A stretch of DNA of 64,000 nucleotides. Source: Bacillus wiedmannii. Lineage in GTDB: Bacteria > Bacillota > Bacilli > Bacillales > Bacillaceae_G. Below are positions 36,599 to 44,871 of this stretch, in pieces; the first letter of the stretch is position 1, and every line of letters begins with the position of its first letter. A program made the position numbers and the translations under genes. The stretch is from positions 124,001 to 188,000 of the forward strand of contig NZ_LOBC01000093.1 of the NCBI RefSeq assembly GCF_001583695.1, given 5' to 3'. The notes beneath the pieces were generated by a model. The model had not been told where the DNA came from and made no database searches. It saw only the letters and a program-made list of their open reading frames with translations.

Positions 36599-38062
36599 AT
36601 GAGTAAACTTTCACTTAAAGTTGGGACATACTTTTTAATATTAGCTTTATGTATTGAAACAATTGCTTTTGTATCTTTTTACAAAAGCATTTCAACAATG
36701 CGCATTGAGGAAGAAACACTTGCTCTTTTAGAGAAAGGAAATCGCTATAGTAAAATTATTAAAAAACGCGCGAAGTGGGATGTATATTCTAAAGAAAAGA
36801 AACTCATGGAAAGCGCTGAACACAGTAAACGGCCTAAACGTGCTATGTACCCCGAGTTTGATATCAACACTGCGGCTGAACACTTAGTTGAATCAGAATT
36901 AATTGCTAACTCTGATATAGCTATCATTATAACGGACAATAACGGCAAAATTATTTCTACCTCAGAACCTGTAACAAAAGAAATGCAAAAACAACTTACT
37001 TGTAAAACAGAGACTATCCCAGAAGGTGGATTAATCAATGAAAAAAACTGGAAAAAATCAAAATTCATCTCAACAGTAAGCCCGCTGGAACTTCAAGGAT
37101 TTCAAGGTAAGTTGTATATGTTATTAAAGACATCTTTCTTAGAAAATATGTTACTTAAACTCATGAATCAATTTCTTATCATTAGTGTTTTGACAATTAT
37201 TTTAACGACTATTTCTGTCTTTGTTTTTTCTCGTGTTATTACAGAACCGCTTATAAAAATGAAGAGGGCAACAGAAAAAATGTCAAAATTAAATACACCA
37301 ATTCAATTAGGTATTAAACGGAATGATGAACTTGGAAGTTTAGCAAAAACGATTGAAGATTTATCTAGTGAACTGACTTATATGAAAAAAGAACGCAATG
37401 AATTTCTCGCTAGTGTTGCCCATGAACTATTAACTCCATTAACCTATATGAAAGGTTATGCGAAGGTAGCAAAGAGAGACTCTTTAACGAAAGAAGAGCG
37501 TGAAGAATACTTACAAATCATTGAGGATGAAACAGATAGTGTAACCGATCTCGTCCAAGATTTATTTATGCTGGTGCAATTAGAACAACATCAGTTTGTT
37601 ATAAAAAAACAAAAAGTGATTCTTCAACCATTTTTAGAACGAATGGTTGAAAAAACAAAAACAACATTAACTAACAAACAAATGCAACTCCATGTATATT
37701 GCAAAGATGATTTAGAAGTTTGCATAGACGAAAGACGTATGGAACAAGTTATGTTAAATTTATTACACAATGCTTATCAACATTCGCCAGAAAACACATC
37801 TATTACGATACGTGTACTCACGGAAACAGATTATTTTACAATAAATGTAGACGATGAGGGAGAAGGTATTCCTGAAGAAGATATCCCGCATATTTTTGAT
37901 CGTTTTTATCGTGTTGATAAATCGAGAACGAGAGCTACTGGAGGAAAAGGTATTGGGCTAGCTGTTGCAAAAGAAATTGTAGAATTGCATAACGGTTCCA
38001 TTCTAGTAACAAGCCAATTAGGAGTAGGAACAAACTTTAGAATCGAGCTACCTTTTGAATAA
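36599..38062 (+). CDS. sensor histidine kinase
   Basis: A 487-residue membrane kinase partnered with the preceding regulator. It has TM1 about 9-29, an extracellular sensor of about 160 residues, TM2 about 191-211, HAMP (RVITEPLIKMKRATEKMSKL), HisKA with H275 in FLASVAHELLTPLTYMKGY, and HATPase_c with N box MLNLLHNAYQHS, G1 NVDDEGEGIPEEDIPHIFDR and G2 TGGKGIGLAVAKEIVE. The H box reads HELLTP instead of the common HELRTP. RBS GGTGAGAAA. Signal unknown. Confidence 0.92.
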   Translation: MSKLSLKVGTYFLILALCIETIAFVSFYKSISTMRIEEETLALLEKGNRYSKIIKKRAKWDVYSKEKKLMESAEHSKRPKRAMYPEFDINTAAEHLVESELIANSDIAIIITDNNGKIISTSEPVTKEMQKQLTCKTETIPEGGLINEKNWKKSKFISTVSPLELQGFQGKLYMLLKTSFLENMLLKLMNQFLIISVLTIILTTISVFVFSRVITEPLIKMKRATEKMSKLNTPIQLGIKRNDELGSLAKTIEDLSSELTYMKKERNEFLASVAHELLTPLTYMKGYAKVAKRDSLTKEEREEYLQIIEDETDSVTDLVQDLFMLVQLEQHQFVIKKQKVILQPFLERMVEKTKTTLTNKQMQLHVYCKDDLEVCIDERRMEQVMLNLLHNAYQHSPENTSITIRVLTETDYFTINVDDEGEGIPEEDIPHIFDRFYRVDKSRTRATGGKGIGLAVAKEIVELHNGSILVTSQLGVGTNFRIELPFE

Positions 38063-38074
38063 GATGCGTGTGAA

Positions 38075-38109
38075 AACACCAGTAGTAGTAAACACTACTG
38101 GTGTTATTT
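38075..38109 (+). terminator. terminator of the two-component operon
   Basis: AACACCAGTAGT (38075-38086) and ACTACTGGTGTT (38094-38105), then ATTTTG. Confidence 0.88.
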
Positions 38110-38207
38110 TGTTCATAAAATCAGCTCATATAAGCTAAGCTTTTGAAATTATTCTTATTTCAATATAAAATAAAGGTACATTTGCAAAGATTTGGAGGGT
38201 GATACAA

Positions 38208-38720
38208 TTGGATATCCATGTATTAACAAAAGACGAAGCGGAAATTTACTTAGAACTTCGTGTAGAAGGGTTAAAGCAAAACCCTGAAGCTTTCAGCTCT
38301 TCTTATGAAGATATTATTAATAAAGAGTGTGCGATTGAATATAAAGCACAAAAATTAGCACAAGATGAAAACTATACGCTAGGTGCATTTAAAGATGGAC
38401 AATTAATCGGGGTTGCAACACTGGAAACGAAACCATATGTAAAACAAGAACATAAAGCTAAAATCGGTTCTGTATATGTTTCTCCAAAAGCACGCGGACT
38501 TGGAGCAGGAAAAGCACTTATTAAAGAATGTCTTGAACTTGCTAAATCTTTAGAGGTGGAACAAGTTATGCTTGATGTTGTTGTTGGCAACGATGGTGCG
38601 AAGAAACTTTATGAATCATTAGGTTTTAAAACATTCGGTGTACAAGAACGTTCACTGAAATATAACGGACAGTATTGGGACGAAGAGCATATGGTCTTAT
38701 TCTTAGATGAAAATAAATAA
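38208..38720 (+). CDS. GNAT family N-acetyltransferase, copy 2 (TTG start)
   Basis: About 170 residues and closely similar over its full length to the GNAT at 34559-35065, with motif A GSVYVSPKARGLGAGKALIKEC and the shared VVVGNDGAKKLYESLGF and C-terminal NGQYWDEEHMVLFL. The start is probably TTG 38208: it lies nine bases after GGAGG and aligns with the ATG of copy 1 (DIHVLTKDEAEIYLE against EIRLLTTEDAEIYLK). A GTG at 38199 overlaps the ribosome site. Substrate unknown. Confidence 0.88.
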   Translation: MDIHVLTKDEAEIYLELRVEGLKQNPEAFSSSYEDIINKECAIEYKAQKLAQDENYTLGAFKDGQLIGVATLETKPYVKQEHKAKIGSVYVSPKARGLGAGKALIKECLELAKSLEVEQVMLDVVVGNDGAKKLYESLGFKTFGVQERSLKYNGQYWDEEHMVLFLDENK

Positions 38721-38722
38721 TA

Positions 38723-38755
38723 AAAAACATCCTCATGCCTGGAGGATGTTTTTTA
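38723..38755. terminator. bidirectional terminator between GNAT copy 2 and MocR gene
   Basis: AACATCCTC (38727-38735) and GAGGATGTT (38743-38751) with A and T runs; overlaps the MocR-family stop. Confidence 0.9.
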
Positions 38756-40153
38756 CTTTCTTGTATACCATGCCTTATGTAATAATTGAATCGCTTTCGC
38801 AATTTCGTCTTCTGATAAAATTGCAAACCCAAGTAAAACTACATTTTCAGGCGCAGTACCGTCTTTATAGTACGTAGAAACAGGATATATTTTAATACTA
38901 TATTTTGCAGCTTCTTTAATTAACTCTTCTTCTCGCATTCCATTATGCACTTGTAATAAAATGTGTAATCCAGAATCTTCTCCGATCACTTCAACACGAT
39001 TAGAGAAATACTTCTCTATTTCAAAAACAAGTCGATCCCTCTTTTTTCGGTAAACGACACGCATTTTATGAATATGTTTTTCCCAATAGCCTTCATTTAA
39101 AAACCTTCTTATCACTTCTTGGTCCATTCTTGAAACACTTTGCGTATAAAATAAATATTCCTTTTGATACTTTTTAATTAAATTCTTCGGTAATACGATA
39201 TAACTCATCCGTAATGAGGGCAACAAAGCTTTTGATAGCGTCCCCATATAAATAACTTTCCCATCTGTATCTAATCCTTGTAGTGCCGGAATTGGCTTTC
39301 CTGAATAACGGAATTCACTATCGTAATCATCTTCAATAATATACCTGTCTTCTTCTTTCTTTGCCCATTGTAAAAGCTGCGTCCTTCTCGTAATAGGCAT
39401 AATCATTCCATATGGGAACTGATGAGAAGGAGTTACAAATACAACATTTGCATCGCTATTTTCTAACTCTGCTATACAAATTCCGTCTCTATCTAAAGAC
39501 AACATTTGAACCTTCTTTTCTCCCTGTTCAAAAACAACCATTTTCCTGTGATAACCTGGGTTTTCAACTGCATAATTGCTTCCCTTTAACAATTGAAACA
39601 GTAGCTTTACTAATATTTGTGTACCCGCCCCTAATACGATCTGGCTAGCTGAACAACGCACACCTCTAGATTCATACAAATAGTTCGCAATTTCCTCCCT
39701 TAAGCTCAATTCCCCTTGAGGGTGTCCAAGAAAAAGTAACTCATTATTATGTGGCTGCCATACATCATTTATAAGCTTGCGGTACGTAGTGAACGGAAAA
39801 GTATCCGTATCAACCCCTGTTTGGGTGAAATCAAATTTATAGTTCTCCTCCCGAAACGATACTTCTTCTACTTTCGCTTCGCTTCTTTCTACATAAATCA
39901 TTTGTTCAATTTTACATACGAAATAACCTTTTCTCGATGCCGATTCAATATAACCTTCTGCAAGTAATTGCTCGTAAGCCGCTTCTACTGTATTCTTACT
40001 CACTTGTAAATAGCTCGCCAGCTTTCTTTTAGCAGGTAATTTTGTAAAAGCCGGAATCGTTCCATCTTTAATCTCTTTTTTTATATACTCATACAATTGC
40101 ACATACAATGCTATTTTACTTTTCGTATTTAAATTAGGCGTTAATTCTAACAT
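38753..40153 (-). CDS. MocR/GabR-type regulator (GntR HTH plus PLP aminotransferase-like domain)
   Basis: A 466-residue PLP-dependent transcription factor. The N-terminal GntR winged helix is residues about 10-78 (LYEYIKKEIKDGTIPAFTKLPAKRKLASYLQVSKNTVEAAYEQLLAEGYI). The rest is a type I aminotransferase fold with SQIVLGAGTQILVKLL, DDYDSEFRYSG and the PLP-lysine region YMGTLSKALLPSLRMSYIVLP. It is divergent from an EamA exporter gene, and MocR regulators often control the neighbouring gene. The signal is probably an amino compound or a B6 vitamer. Confidence 0.92.
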   Translation of the reverse strand: MLELTPNLNTKSKIALYVQLYEYIKKEIKDGTIPAFTKLPAKRKLASYLQVSKNTVEAAYEQLLAEGYIESASRKGYFVCKIEQMIYVERSEAKVEEVSFREENYKFDFTQTGVDTDTFPFTTYRKLINDVWQPHNNELLFLGHPQGELSLREEIANYLYESRGVRCSASQIVLGAGTQILVKLLFQLLKGSNYAVENPGYHRKMVVFEQGEKKVQMLSLDRDGICIAELENSDANVVFVTPSHQFPYGMIMPITRRTQLLQWAKKEEDRYIIEDDYDSEFRYSGKPIPALQGLDTDGKVIYMGTLSKALLPSLRMSYIVLPKNLIKKYQKEYLFYTQSVSRMDQEVIRRFLNEGYWEKHIHKMRVVYRKKRDRLVFEIEKYFSNRVEVIGEDSGLHILLQVHNGMREEELIKEAAKYSIKIYPVSTYYKDGTAPENVVLLGFAILSEDEIAKAIQLLHKAWYTRK

Positions 40154-40181
40154 AATATCTGACCCCTTAATAAAACTAAAA

Positions 40182-40205
40182 TCTGATACTTTTTACAGTA
40201 CCAGA
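40182..40205. promoter_or_regulatory. inverted repeat in MocR-EamA divergent promoter
   Basis: TCTGATAC (40182-40189) and GTACCAGA (40198-40205) form an imperfect inverted repeat. Another TCTGA half-site lies near 40158. The 75-115 bp gap between the divergent genes makes it a natural MocR operator candidate. Confidence 0.5.
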
Positions 40206-40267
40206 AGTTATATATAATTCCTTGTATCATGTCACACATAAAAAATCAAATACTCGAGAGGGGATGC

Positions 40268-41200
40268 ATGATTATGAACAACAATAGACGGATTGGACTC
40301 ATTATGATTATTACAGGAGCTACCTTATGGGGATTATCTGGCCCGATGATTCAGTGGCTATTTCAACATACTAACGTATCATCAATTGATTTTTTAACAA
40401 TTCGCTTGTTGCTTGCGGGAATATTTATTTTATCTTTCTTGCTTATAAAGAAACAAAACATATTTCAAATTTGGAAACATCCTAGACATTCTATACAACT
40501 TATTATTTTCTCTATTCTCGGCATGCTCGGTGCGCAATACGCCTTTATTGAAACAGTTCATATTAGTAACGCGGTTACAGCGACATTATTTCAATTTCTT
40601 GGCCCTGTTCTTATTACCATTTATGTCGCATTTGGACAAAGAAAATTCCCTGCTTCTATGCAACTACTTGCAATTATAACTGCCCTAACAGGAACGTACT
40701 TTATTATTACAAACGGTTCAATTGAAAATATTGTTTTATCGAAAGAAGCCATTATTTTCGGCCTATTAACAGCAATTGGCTTTGCATTTTATACCCTTCA
40801 TCCAGCTTCTCTTATTAAAGAATGCGGAACAACTGTAGTAATTGGCTGGGGGATGTTAATCGGTGGCATTGCCCTGCTTATTTGTAATCGCTCGTTTGAA
40901 TGGAATCAGCTTTCACAAACTTTTACACAAAAAACTTTTTCTATGCTTATCCTTATCATCATAAGTGGCACTCTTTCTTTCCTCCTTTATATCGGTAGTC
41001 TGAAATATTTAGCAGCAACAGAAACAAGCATTTTATCTAGCATTGAACCACTTGTAGCTGCCATCGTTTCAATCGCTTGGCTGAATGAATCCTTTGGAGC
41101 CTATCAATTATTAGGCGGCGTATGTATCGTTCTTTCTGTTATTTTCTTAACGATGCCGCAAAAAGAGAATGAACCTACCTTTTCAACTGAACAAATATAA
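40268..41200 (+). CDS. EamA/DMT superfamily transporter
   Basis: A 310-residue membrane protein with ten predicted helices in two EamA repeats: LIMIITGATLWGLSGPMIQWLF at the start, QYAFIETVHISNAVTATLFQFLGPVLI, and in the second half LAATETSILSSIEPLVAAIVSIAWLNESF. DMT exporters of this type export amino acids or other metabolites. The frame opens at 40229, but ATG 40268, four bases after GAGGGG, is chosen; ATG 40274 is also possible. It is divergent from the MocR-type regulator, which likely controls it. Confidence 0.88.
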   Translation: MIMNNNRRIGLIMIITGATLWGLSGPMIQWLFQHTNVSSIDFLTIRLLLAGIFILSFLLIKKQNIFQIWKHPRHSIQLIIFSILGMLGAQYAFIETVHISNAVTATLFQFLGPVLITIYVAFGQRKFPASMQLLAIITALTGTYFIITNGSIENIVLSKEAIIFGLLTAIGFAFYTLHPASLIKECGTTVVIGWGMLIGGIALLICNRSFEWNQLSQTFTQKTFSMLILIIISGTLSFLLYIGSLKYLAATETSILSSIEPLVAAIVSIAWLNESFGAYQLLGGVCIVLSVIFLTMPQKENEPTFSTEQI

Positions 41201-41205
41201 AAAAT

Positions 41206-41248
41206 GTCAAAAGAGGTCGTACAAAACTTACGACCTCTTTTGACGTTT
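41206..41248 (+). terminator. terminator of EamA gene
   Basis: A 15-bp perfect stem GTCAAAAGAGGTCGT / ACGACCTCTTTTGAC with a nine-base loop, then GTTTTA. Confidence 0.9.
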
Positions 41249-41315
41249 TAAAGGAATTGTCCCGCTTTCTAGCAAATACAATTACACTAACAATAAAAAT
41301 TAGGAGTGTGACACC

Positions 41316-41840
41316 ATGAAAAAAATTGGAACTATGCTACTTTTCTCTTTTCTCATCGCTGGATGCACACAAGCGCAACCTGATTCAGAAGCACCTAAAA
41401 AAGAAGCCATCGCCACGTCATCCACTCAAGTTAATGCACCTTCCTTCTTTCATCTTAGCGTTTTAAAAGATGTAAATTGGGAAGAAACACCCTCCTTCAT
41501 ACAAGAAAAAATACCTTTAAAAGGCATCGAAGAAAAAATTGCAATGGCTGATAGCCCTATTATCGTAAATGAAAAAAATGAAATAATGTGGTACTTTTTA
41601 GATCCTGAAATGCCAACTGGAAAACTATCTATTATTGCACTAAAACAAGGATCAGTAACTCCAACACCAGTACTCTTTCAACAAGAAACTTCCAAACCAA
41701 CTTGGACTACTTCAAATACAATTGATTCCACTACAAACGAACTTCCTCTCACTATGTCACTACCTTCACCTGGATTATGGGTATTAAATATATATGTGAA
41801 TGAAAAATATTATGATCAGTTTGTAATTACTGCTGAGTAA
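41316..41840 (+). CDS. predicted lipoprotein, DUF4871-like
   Basis: A 174-residue exported lipoprotein. The signal peptide ends in the lipobox IAGC (cysteine near residue 17), followed by an acidic and lysine-rich linker. The body contains a short conserved-looking part KIAMADSPIIVNEKNEIMWYFLDPE and a C-terminal beta-rich SLPSPGLWVLNIYVNEKYYDQFVI, the latter resembling DUF4871-type lipoproteins of bacilli. RBS TAGGAGTGTGACACC. Function unknown. It lies just before a small-peptide locus. Confidence 0.75.
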   Translation: MKKIGTMLLFSFLIAGCTQAQPDSEAPKKEAIATSSTQVNAPSFFHLSVLKDVNWEETPSFIQEKIPLKGIEEKIAMADSPIIVNEKNEIMWYFLDPEMPTGKLSIIALKQGSVTPTPVLFQQETSKPTWTTSNTIDSTTNELPLTMSLPSPGLWVLNIYVNEKYYDQFVITAE

Positions 41841-41864
41841 AGTGACAAAACTAAAACACTTTCT

Positions 41865-41937
41865 TACAACAATGTAATTTCTACGTCATGTACTTCGATA
41901 GTTGAAGTATCTCTCTTCTCTTATACTTAAAATAAGA
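41865..41937 (+). promoter_or_regulatory. small-peptide promoter module, copy B
   Basis: TTACAACAATGTAA at 41865-41878, then TTCGATAGTTG and CTTATACTTAAAATAAGAAATGA, with TATACT at 41932-41937 (67 bp from palindrome start). Same layout as the modules at 35121 and 54157. Confidence 0.6.
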
Positions 41938-41960
41938 AATGACACGAGGAGAGATGAGAG

Positions 41961-42044
41961 ATGAAAAAAATGATAGAAGTGATTGTAGCAGTAACTGAGG
42001 TTTTAGTAAATGGTAAACAAGTTGCAATGGAATTAAATAAATAG
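41961..42044 (+). CDS. 27-residue peptide, paralogue 1
   Basis: Short open frame starting MKKMIEVIVAVTEVLVN and ending GKQVAMELNK. RBS GAGGAGAGATGAGAG before the ATG. The gene at 54261 encodes a close paralogue (same length, about 21 of 27 residues identical), and nucleotide similarity extends upstream through the promoter and downstream into the sequence CTTCTTCATT. Conservation at protein level, a good RBS and a promoter module support a real gene. It has alternating hydrophobic residues but no clear signal peptide. Function unknown. Confidence 0.7.
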   Translation: MKKMIEVIVAVTEVLVNGKQVAMELNK

Positions 42045-42100
42045 TGAAGAAACACAAATAAATAATTTTACACTTCTTCATTATTTTGATTTCTTATCTC

Positions 42101-42132
42101 AAAAAAGCAGTGCCTTTTTAGGCACTGCTTTT
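42101..42132. terminator. bidirectional terminator between peptide gene and malic enzyme gene
   Basis: AAAAGCAGTGCC and GGCACTGCTTTT around TTTTTA. Confidence 0.9.
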
Positions 42133-42137
42133 AGCTA

Positions 42138-43337
42138 TTAATAACTTGGTATTTTCATAATTTGCGCCACACCTGAATCAATGGCTGCTTTCGCTACAGC
42201 TTCCGCAACACTTGGAACAACTCTTTTATCTAACGGATTCGGGATTACATAATTCGCATTACGTTCTTCGTCCGTAATGATGTTAGCGATCCCATATGCT
42301 GCCGCTAATTTCATCTCTTCTGTAATATCAGTCGCGCGCACATCTAACGCACCACGGAATATCCCTGGGAACGCCAATACATTATTTACTTGATTCGCAT
42401 AATCTGAGCGCCCGGTTCCTACTACAGCTGCCCCAGCCTTTAATGCATCCTCTGGGAAGATTTCTGGAATTGGATTCGCCATAGCAAACACAATTGCTTT
42501 CTCATTCATCGTTTGTACAAGTTCTTTCGTTAATACGTTAGGAGCAGATACGCCAATAAAAATATCAGCTTGATGAATCGCTTCTTTTAACGTTCCACGC
42601 ACATATTCTCGATTTGTCTTTTTGGAAACTTCAATTTGTGCTTCGTTCATCCATGATTCACCTTCACAAACAATACCTTCTAAGCTAACTAACGTAATGC
42701 GCTTTGCACCAGCTTTTAATAATAATTTTCCAATTGCAATTCCTGCCGAACCCGCACCGTTAATAACAATTTTCACATTATCCATTTGTTTGCTAACAAC
42801 TTTTAATGCATTAATAACAGCTGCTAAGACGACAATAGCTGTTCCATGTTGATCATCATGGAATACAGGAATATTCGTTTCTGCTTTTAATCGCTTTTCA
42901 ATTTCAAAACAGCGTGGTGCCGCAATGTCTTCTAAGTTAATTCCTGCAAACGTAGGCTCTAAATTTTTCACAAGGGTAACGATTTCATCCACATCAGTCG
43001 TACCTAAACATAATGGGAAAGCATCTACATTCGCAAATTTCTTAAATAAAATACTCTTTCCTTCCATAACAGGCATAGCTGCTTTCGGTCCAATGTTCCC
43101 TAAACCAAGTACTGCTGTTCCATCTGAGACAACTGCCACCATATTACCACGTGCTGTATAGTCATACACTGTTTCTTCATCTGCTGCAATTGCTTTGCAA
43201 GACTCCGCTACACCTGGTGTATATGTCAGGCTTAAATCATCCGCTGAATTCACTTCTACTTTACTTGTAATTTCAATTTTCCCTACTAATTCTTTATGCA
43301 ATAACAATGATCTTTCATTAATTTGATTTTCTAACAT
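42138..43337 (-). CDS. NAD(P)-dependent malic enzyme
   Basis: Oxidatively decarboxylates malate to pyruvate. The 399-residue short-form malic enzyme has SLTYTPGVAESCKAIAAD, the DGTAVLGLGNIGPKAAMPVMEGK motif, FAGINLEDIAAPRCFEIE, HDDQHGTAIVVLAAVINAL and the NAD(P)-binding VINGAGSAGIAIGKLLLKAGA. RBS GGGGAGAATATAAGT. It follows the malate symporter gene by 59 bp on the same strand, so import and first catabolic step are linked. It resembles YtsJ/MaeA-type enzymes of bacilli; coenzyme preference is not readable. Confidence 0.94.
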   Translation of the reverse strand: MLENQINERSLLLHKELVGKIEITSKVEVNSADDLSLTYTPGVAESCKAIAADEETVYDYTARGNMVAVVSDGTAVLGLGNIGPKAAMPVMEGKSILFKKFANVDAFPLCLGTTDVDEIVTLVKNLEPTFAGINLEDIAAPRCFEIEKRLKAETNIPVFHDDQHGTAIVVLAAVINALKVVSKQMDNVKIVINGAGSAGIAIGKLLLKAGAKRITLVSLEGIVCEGESWMNEAQIEVSKKTNREYVRGTLKEAIHQADIFIGVSAPNVLTKELVQTMNEKAIVFAMANPIPEIFPEDALKAGAAVVGTGRSDYANQVNNVLAFPGIFRGALDVRATDITEEMKLAAAYGIANIITDEERNANYVIPNPLDKRVVPSVAEAVAKAAIDSGVAQIMKIPSY

Positions 43338-43361
43338 ACTTATATTCTCCCCTTAATTTGA

Positions 43362-43391
43362 CAAGCTAGCTATATGAATATAGCTAGCTTG
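43362..43391 (-). other. intercistronic hairpin between malate symporter and malic enzyme genes
   Basis: CAAGCTAGCTATA and TATAGCTAGCTTG form a perfect 13-bp stem with a TGAA loop. No T run follows on the minus strand, so read-through or RNA processing is more likely than full termination. Confidence 0.55.
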
Positions 43392-43396
43392 TTTGA

Positions 43397-44743
43397 TCAT
43401 GAAAACATTTTTAATAAAATTGTCGCTGTTACAACCATTGCTGCCCCGCCTAAACGTGTTGAAATTTGCGCAAACGGCATTAATTCCATACGATTTGAAG
43501 CTGATAAAATAGCAACATCTCCAGTTCCACCTAAACCACTATGACATCCAGTTACAATTGCTGATTCAACTGGATACATTTTCATCACTTTCCCTACAAG
43601 AAAACCTGATGCTACCATTGTAAGAACAACTGATGCGCACACAACAACATATCCTACTGAAAGAACTGCTGCTACGTCTTTTAGCGGAATATATAGCAAT
43701 CCTAATCCAACCATTAACGGCCAAGTTAAATTCTTTGAAATAAATTTATATAAATGGAATGCTCCTTGCTCCATTTTTGCTGGCATTAATTTAAAGTATT
43801 TCACAAGTGCTGCTGAGAAAATCATAATGATTGCCCCAGGAATACCGATGAACTTAGAAGCAAATCCTCCGAAGATGAAGAACGTACACGCAATTAATAA
43901 ACCTGCTCCCATTAATGAGAAGTCAATTGGCTTCTCTGTATTTTGTTCTTTTAATAACTCGGCTTGATTGTCTGTTTTCACTAATACACCGTTACCACTA
44001 AGTTCCGGTTTCTTCTCACCTAAACGCTTCATATACCCTGCACTCACGATTGCGAACATATTTCCAATAATAGCCGCTGGAATAAGCTGTGATACAAACG
44101 TTGCTGATGATTCATTTAAAATATCACTATAAGCTAGCGACAATGGTAAAATCCCTTCCCCAATACCACCACTCACAATTGGTACGATGATAAAGAAAAA
44201 TGTTTGCTTCATTTCAAACCCAAATAGTGAACCGACCAATAATCCTACTGCTACAGAAGCTAACGTCCCTACTACTAAAGGTATAAACATACGAACGAAA
44301 CCTTGTACTAATACTTTACGATTCATTCCTAAAATACTTCCGACTACTAAACAAGAAATATATAAATATAAAAAGTTCGATTTTTTCATTAACATAGTCG
44401 CAGCTTCCATTGAAGCTGGATTCATCCAGTTAAAAAATACAAGTAATGATGGAATAAATAACGAAAGTATTGCCGGACCGCCGATATTTTTTAAAATTGG
44501 AATTCTCATTCCAATGTCGCCTAAGAAAATACCCATGATCATAATAACTGCAAATCCACCAATCATATCTGCTGGCAATTTATTATATACAGATGCCCCA
44601 TAAATAATAGCAGCCAATACTACATATAACGGTAAAGGTATAACACCGATTTTTACATTCATAATTTTAGAAGCTAAAGATTCTCTTTGTACTTCATTTC
44701 CTTCAGAAAATGATACCGCTTCCACATTCTTTTGAATTCCCAT
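43397..44743 (-). CDS. maeN: 2-hydroxycarboxylate (malate) symporter, 2HCT family
   Basis: Sodium- or proton-coupled uptake of malate or a related 2-hydroxycarboxylate. The 448-residue protein has about 11 hydrophobic segments and both 2HCT reentrant-loop motifs: VSGGIGEGILPLSLAYS in the first half and CHSGLGGTGDVAILSASNRMELMPFAQISTR near the C-terminus. RBS AGGGGGTGCCAT. It lies downstream of the malKR-like pair and upstream of malic enzyme, the same logic as malKR-maeN in B. subtilis. A cre site lies upstream. Confidence 0.92.
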   Translation of the reverse strand: MGIQKNVEAVSFSEGNEVQRESLASKIMNVKIGVIPLPLYVVLAAIIYGASVYNKLPADMIGGFAVIMIMGIFLGDIGMRIPILKNIGGPAILSLFIPSLLVFFNWMNPASMEAATMLMKKSNFLYLYISCLVVGSILGMNRKVLVQGFVRMFIPLVVGTLASVAVGLLVGSLFGFEMKQTFFFIIVPIVSGGIGEGILPLSLAYSDILNESSATFVSQLIPAAIIGNMFAIVSAGYMKRLGEKKPELSGNGVLVKTDNQAELLKEQNTEKPIDFSLMGAGLLIACTFFIFGGFASKFIGIPGAIIMIFSAALVKYFKLMPAKMEQGAFHLYKFISKNLTWPLMVGLGLLYIPLKDVAAVLSVGYVVVCASVVLTMVASGFLVGKVMKMYPVESAIVTGCHSGLGGTGDVAILSASNRMELMPFAQISTRLGGAAMVVTATILLKMFS

Positions 44744-44774
44744 ATGGCACCCCCTTGTTTTCTTAATAACAATA

Positions 44775-44790
44775 TTAAAACGCTTTCAAT
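44775..44790 (-). promoter_or_regulatory. cre site upstream of malate symporter gene
   Basis: On the minus strand ATTGAAAGCGTTTTAA matches WWTGAAARCGYTTWNN exactly, 32-47 bp before the start codon. CcpA roadblock or promoter repression is likely. Confidence 0.7.
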
Positions 44791-44840
44791 AGTAAAAATA
44801 GTTTTTGTAAGTTTTGTAATTGATTTTGTAATTAAAAAAA

Positions 44841-44871
44841 GTATAAGCGACTTATAATAAGTCGCTTATAC
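44841..44871 (-). terminator. terminator of the regulator-kinase unit
   Basis: GTATAAGCGACTTAT / ATAAGTCGCTTATAC with a one-base loop centre, then seven T residues on the minus strand. It overlaps the regulator stop codon. Confidence 0.88.

Noticed and set aside
43397-44603. Several plus-strand frames of 60-140 codons inside the malate and citrate regions
   Set aside because: All are antisense to well-supported genes and lack ribosome sites.
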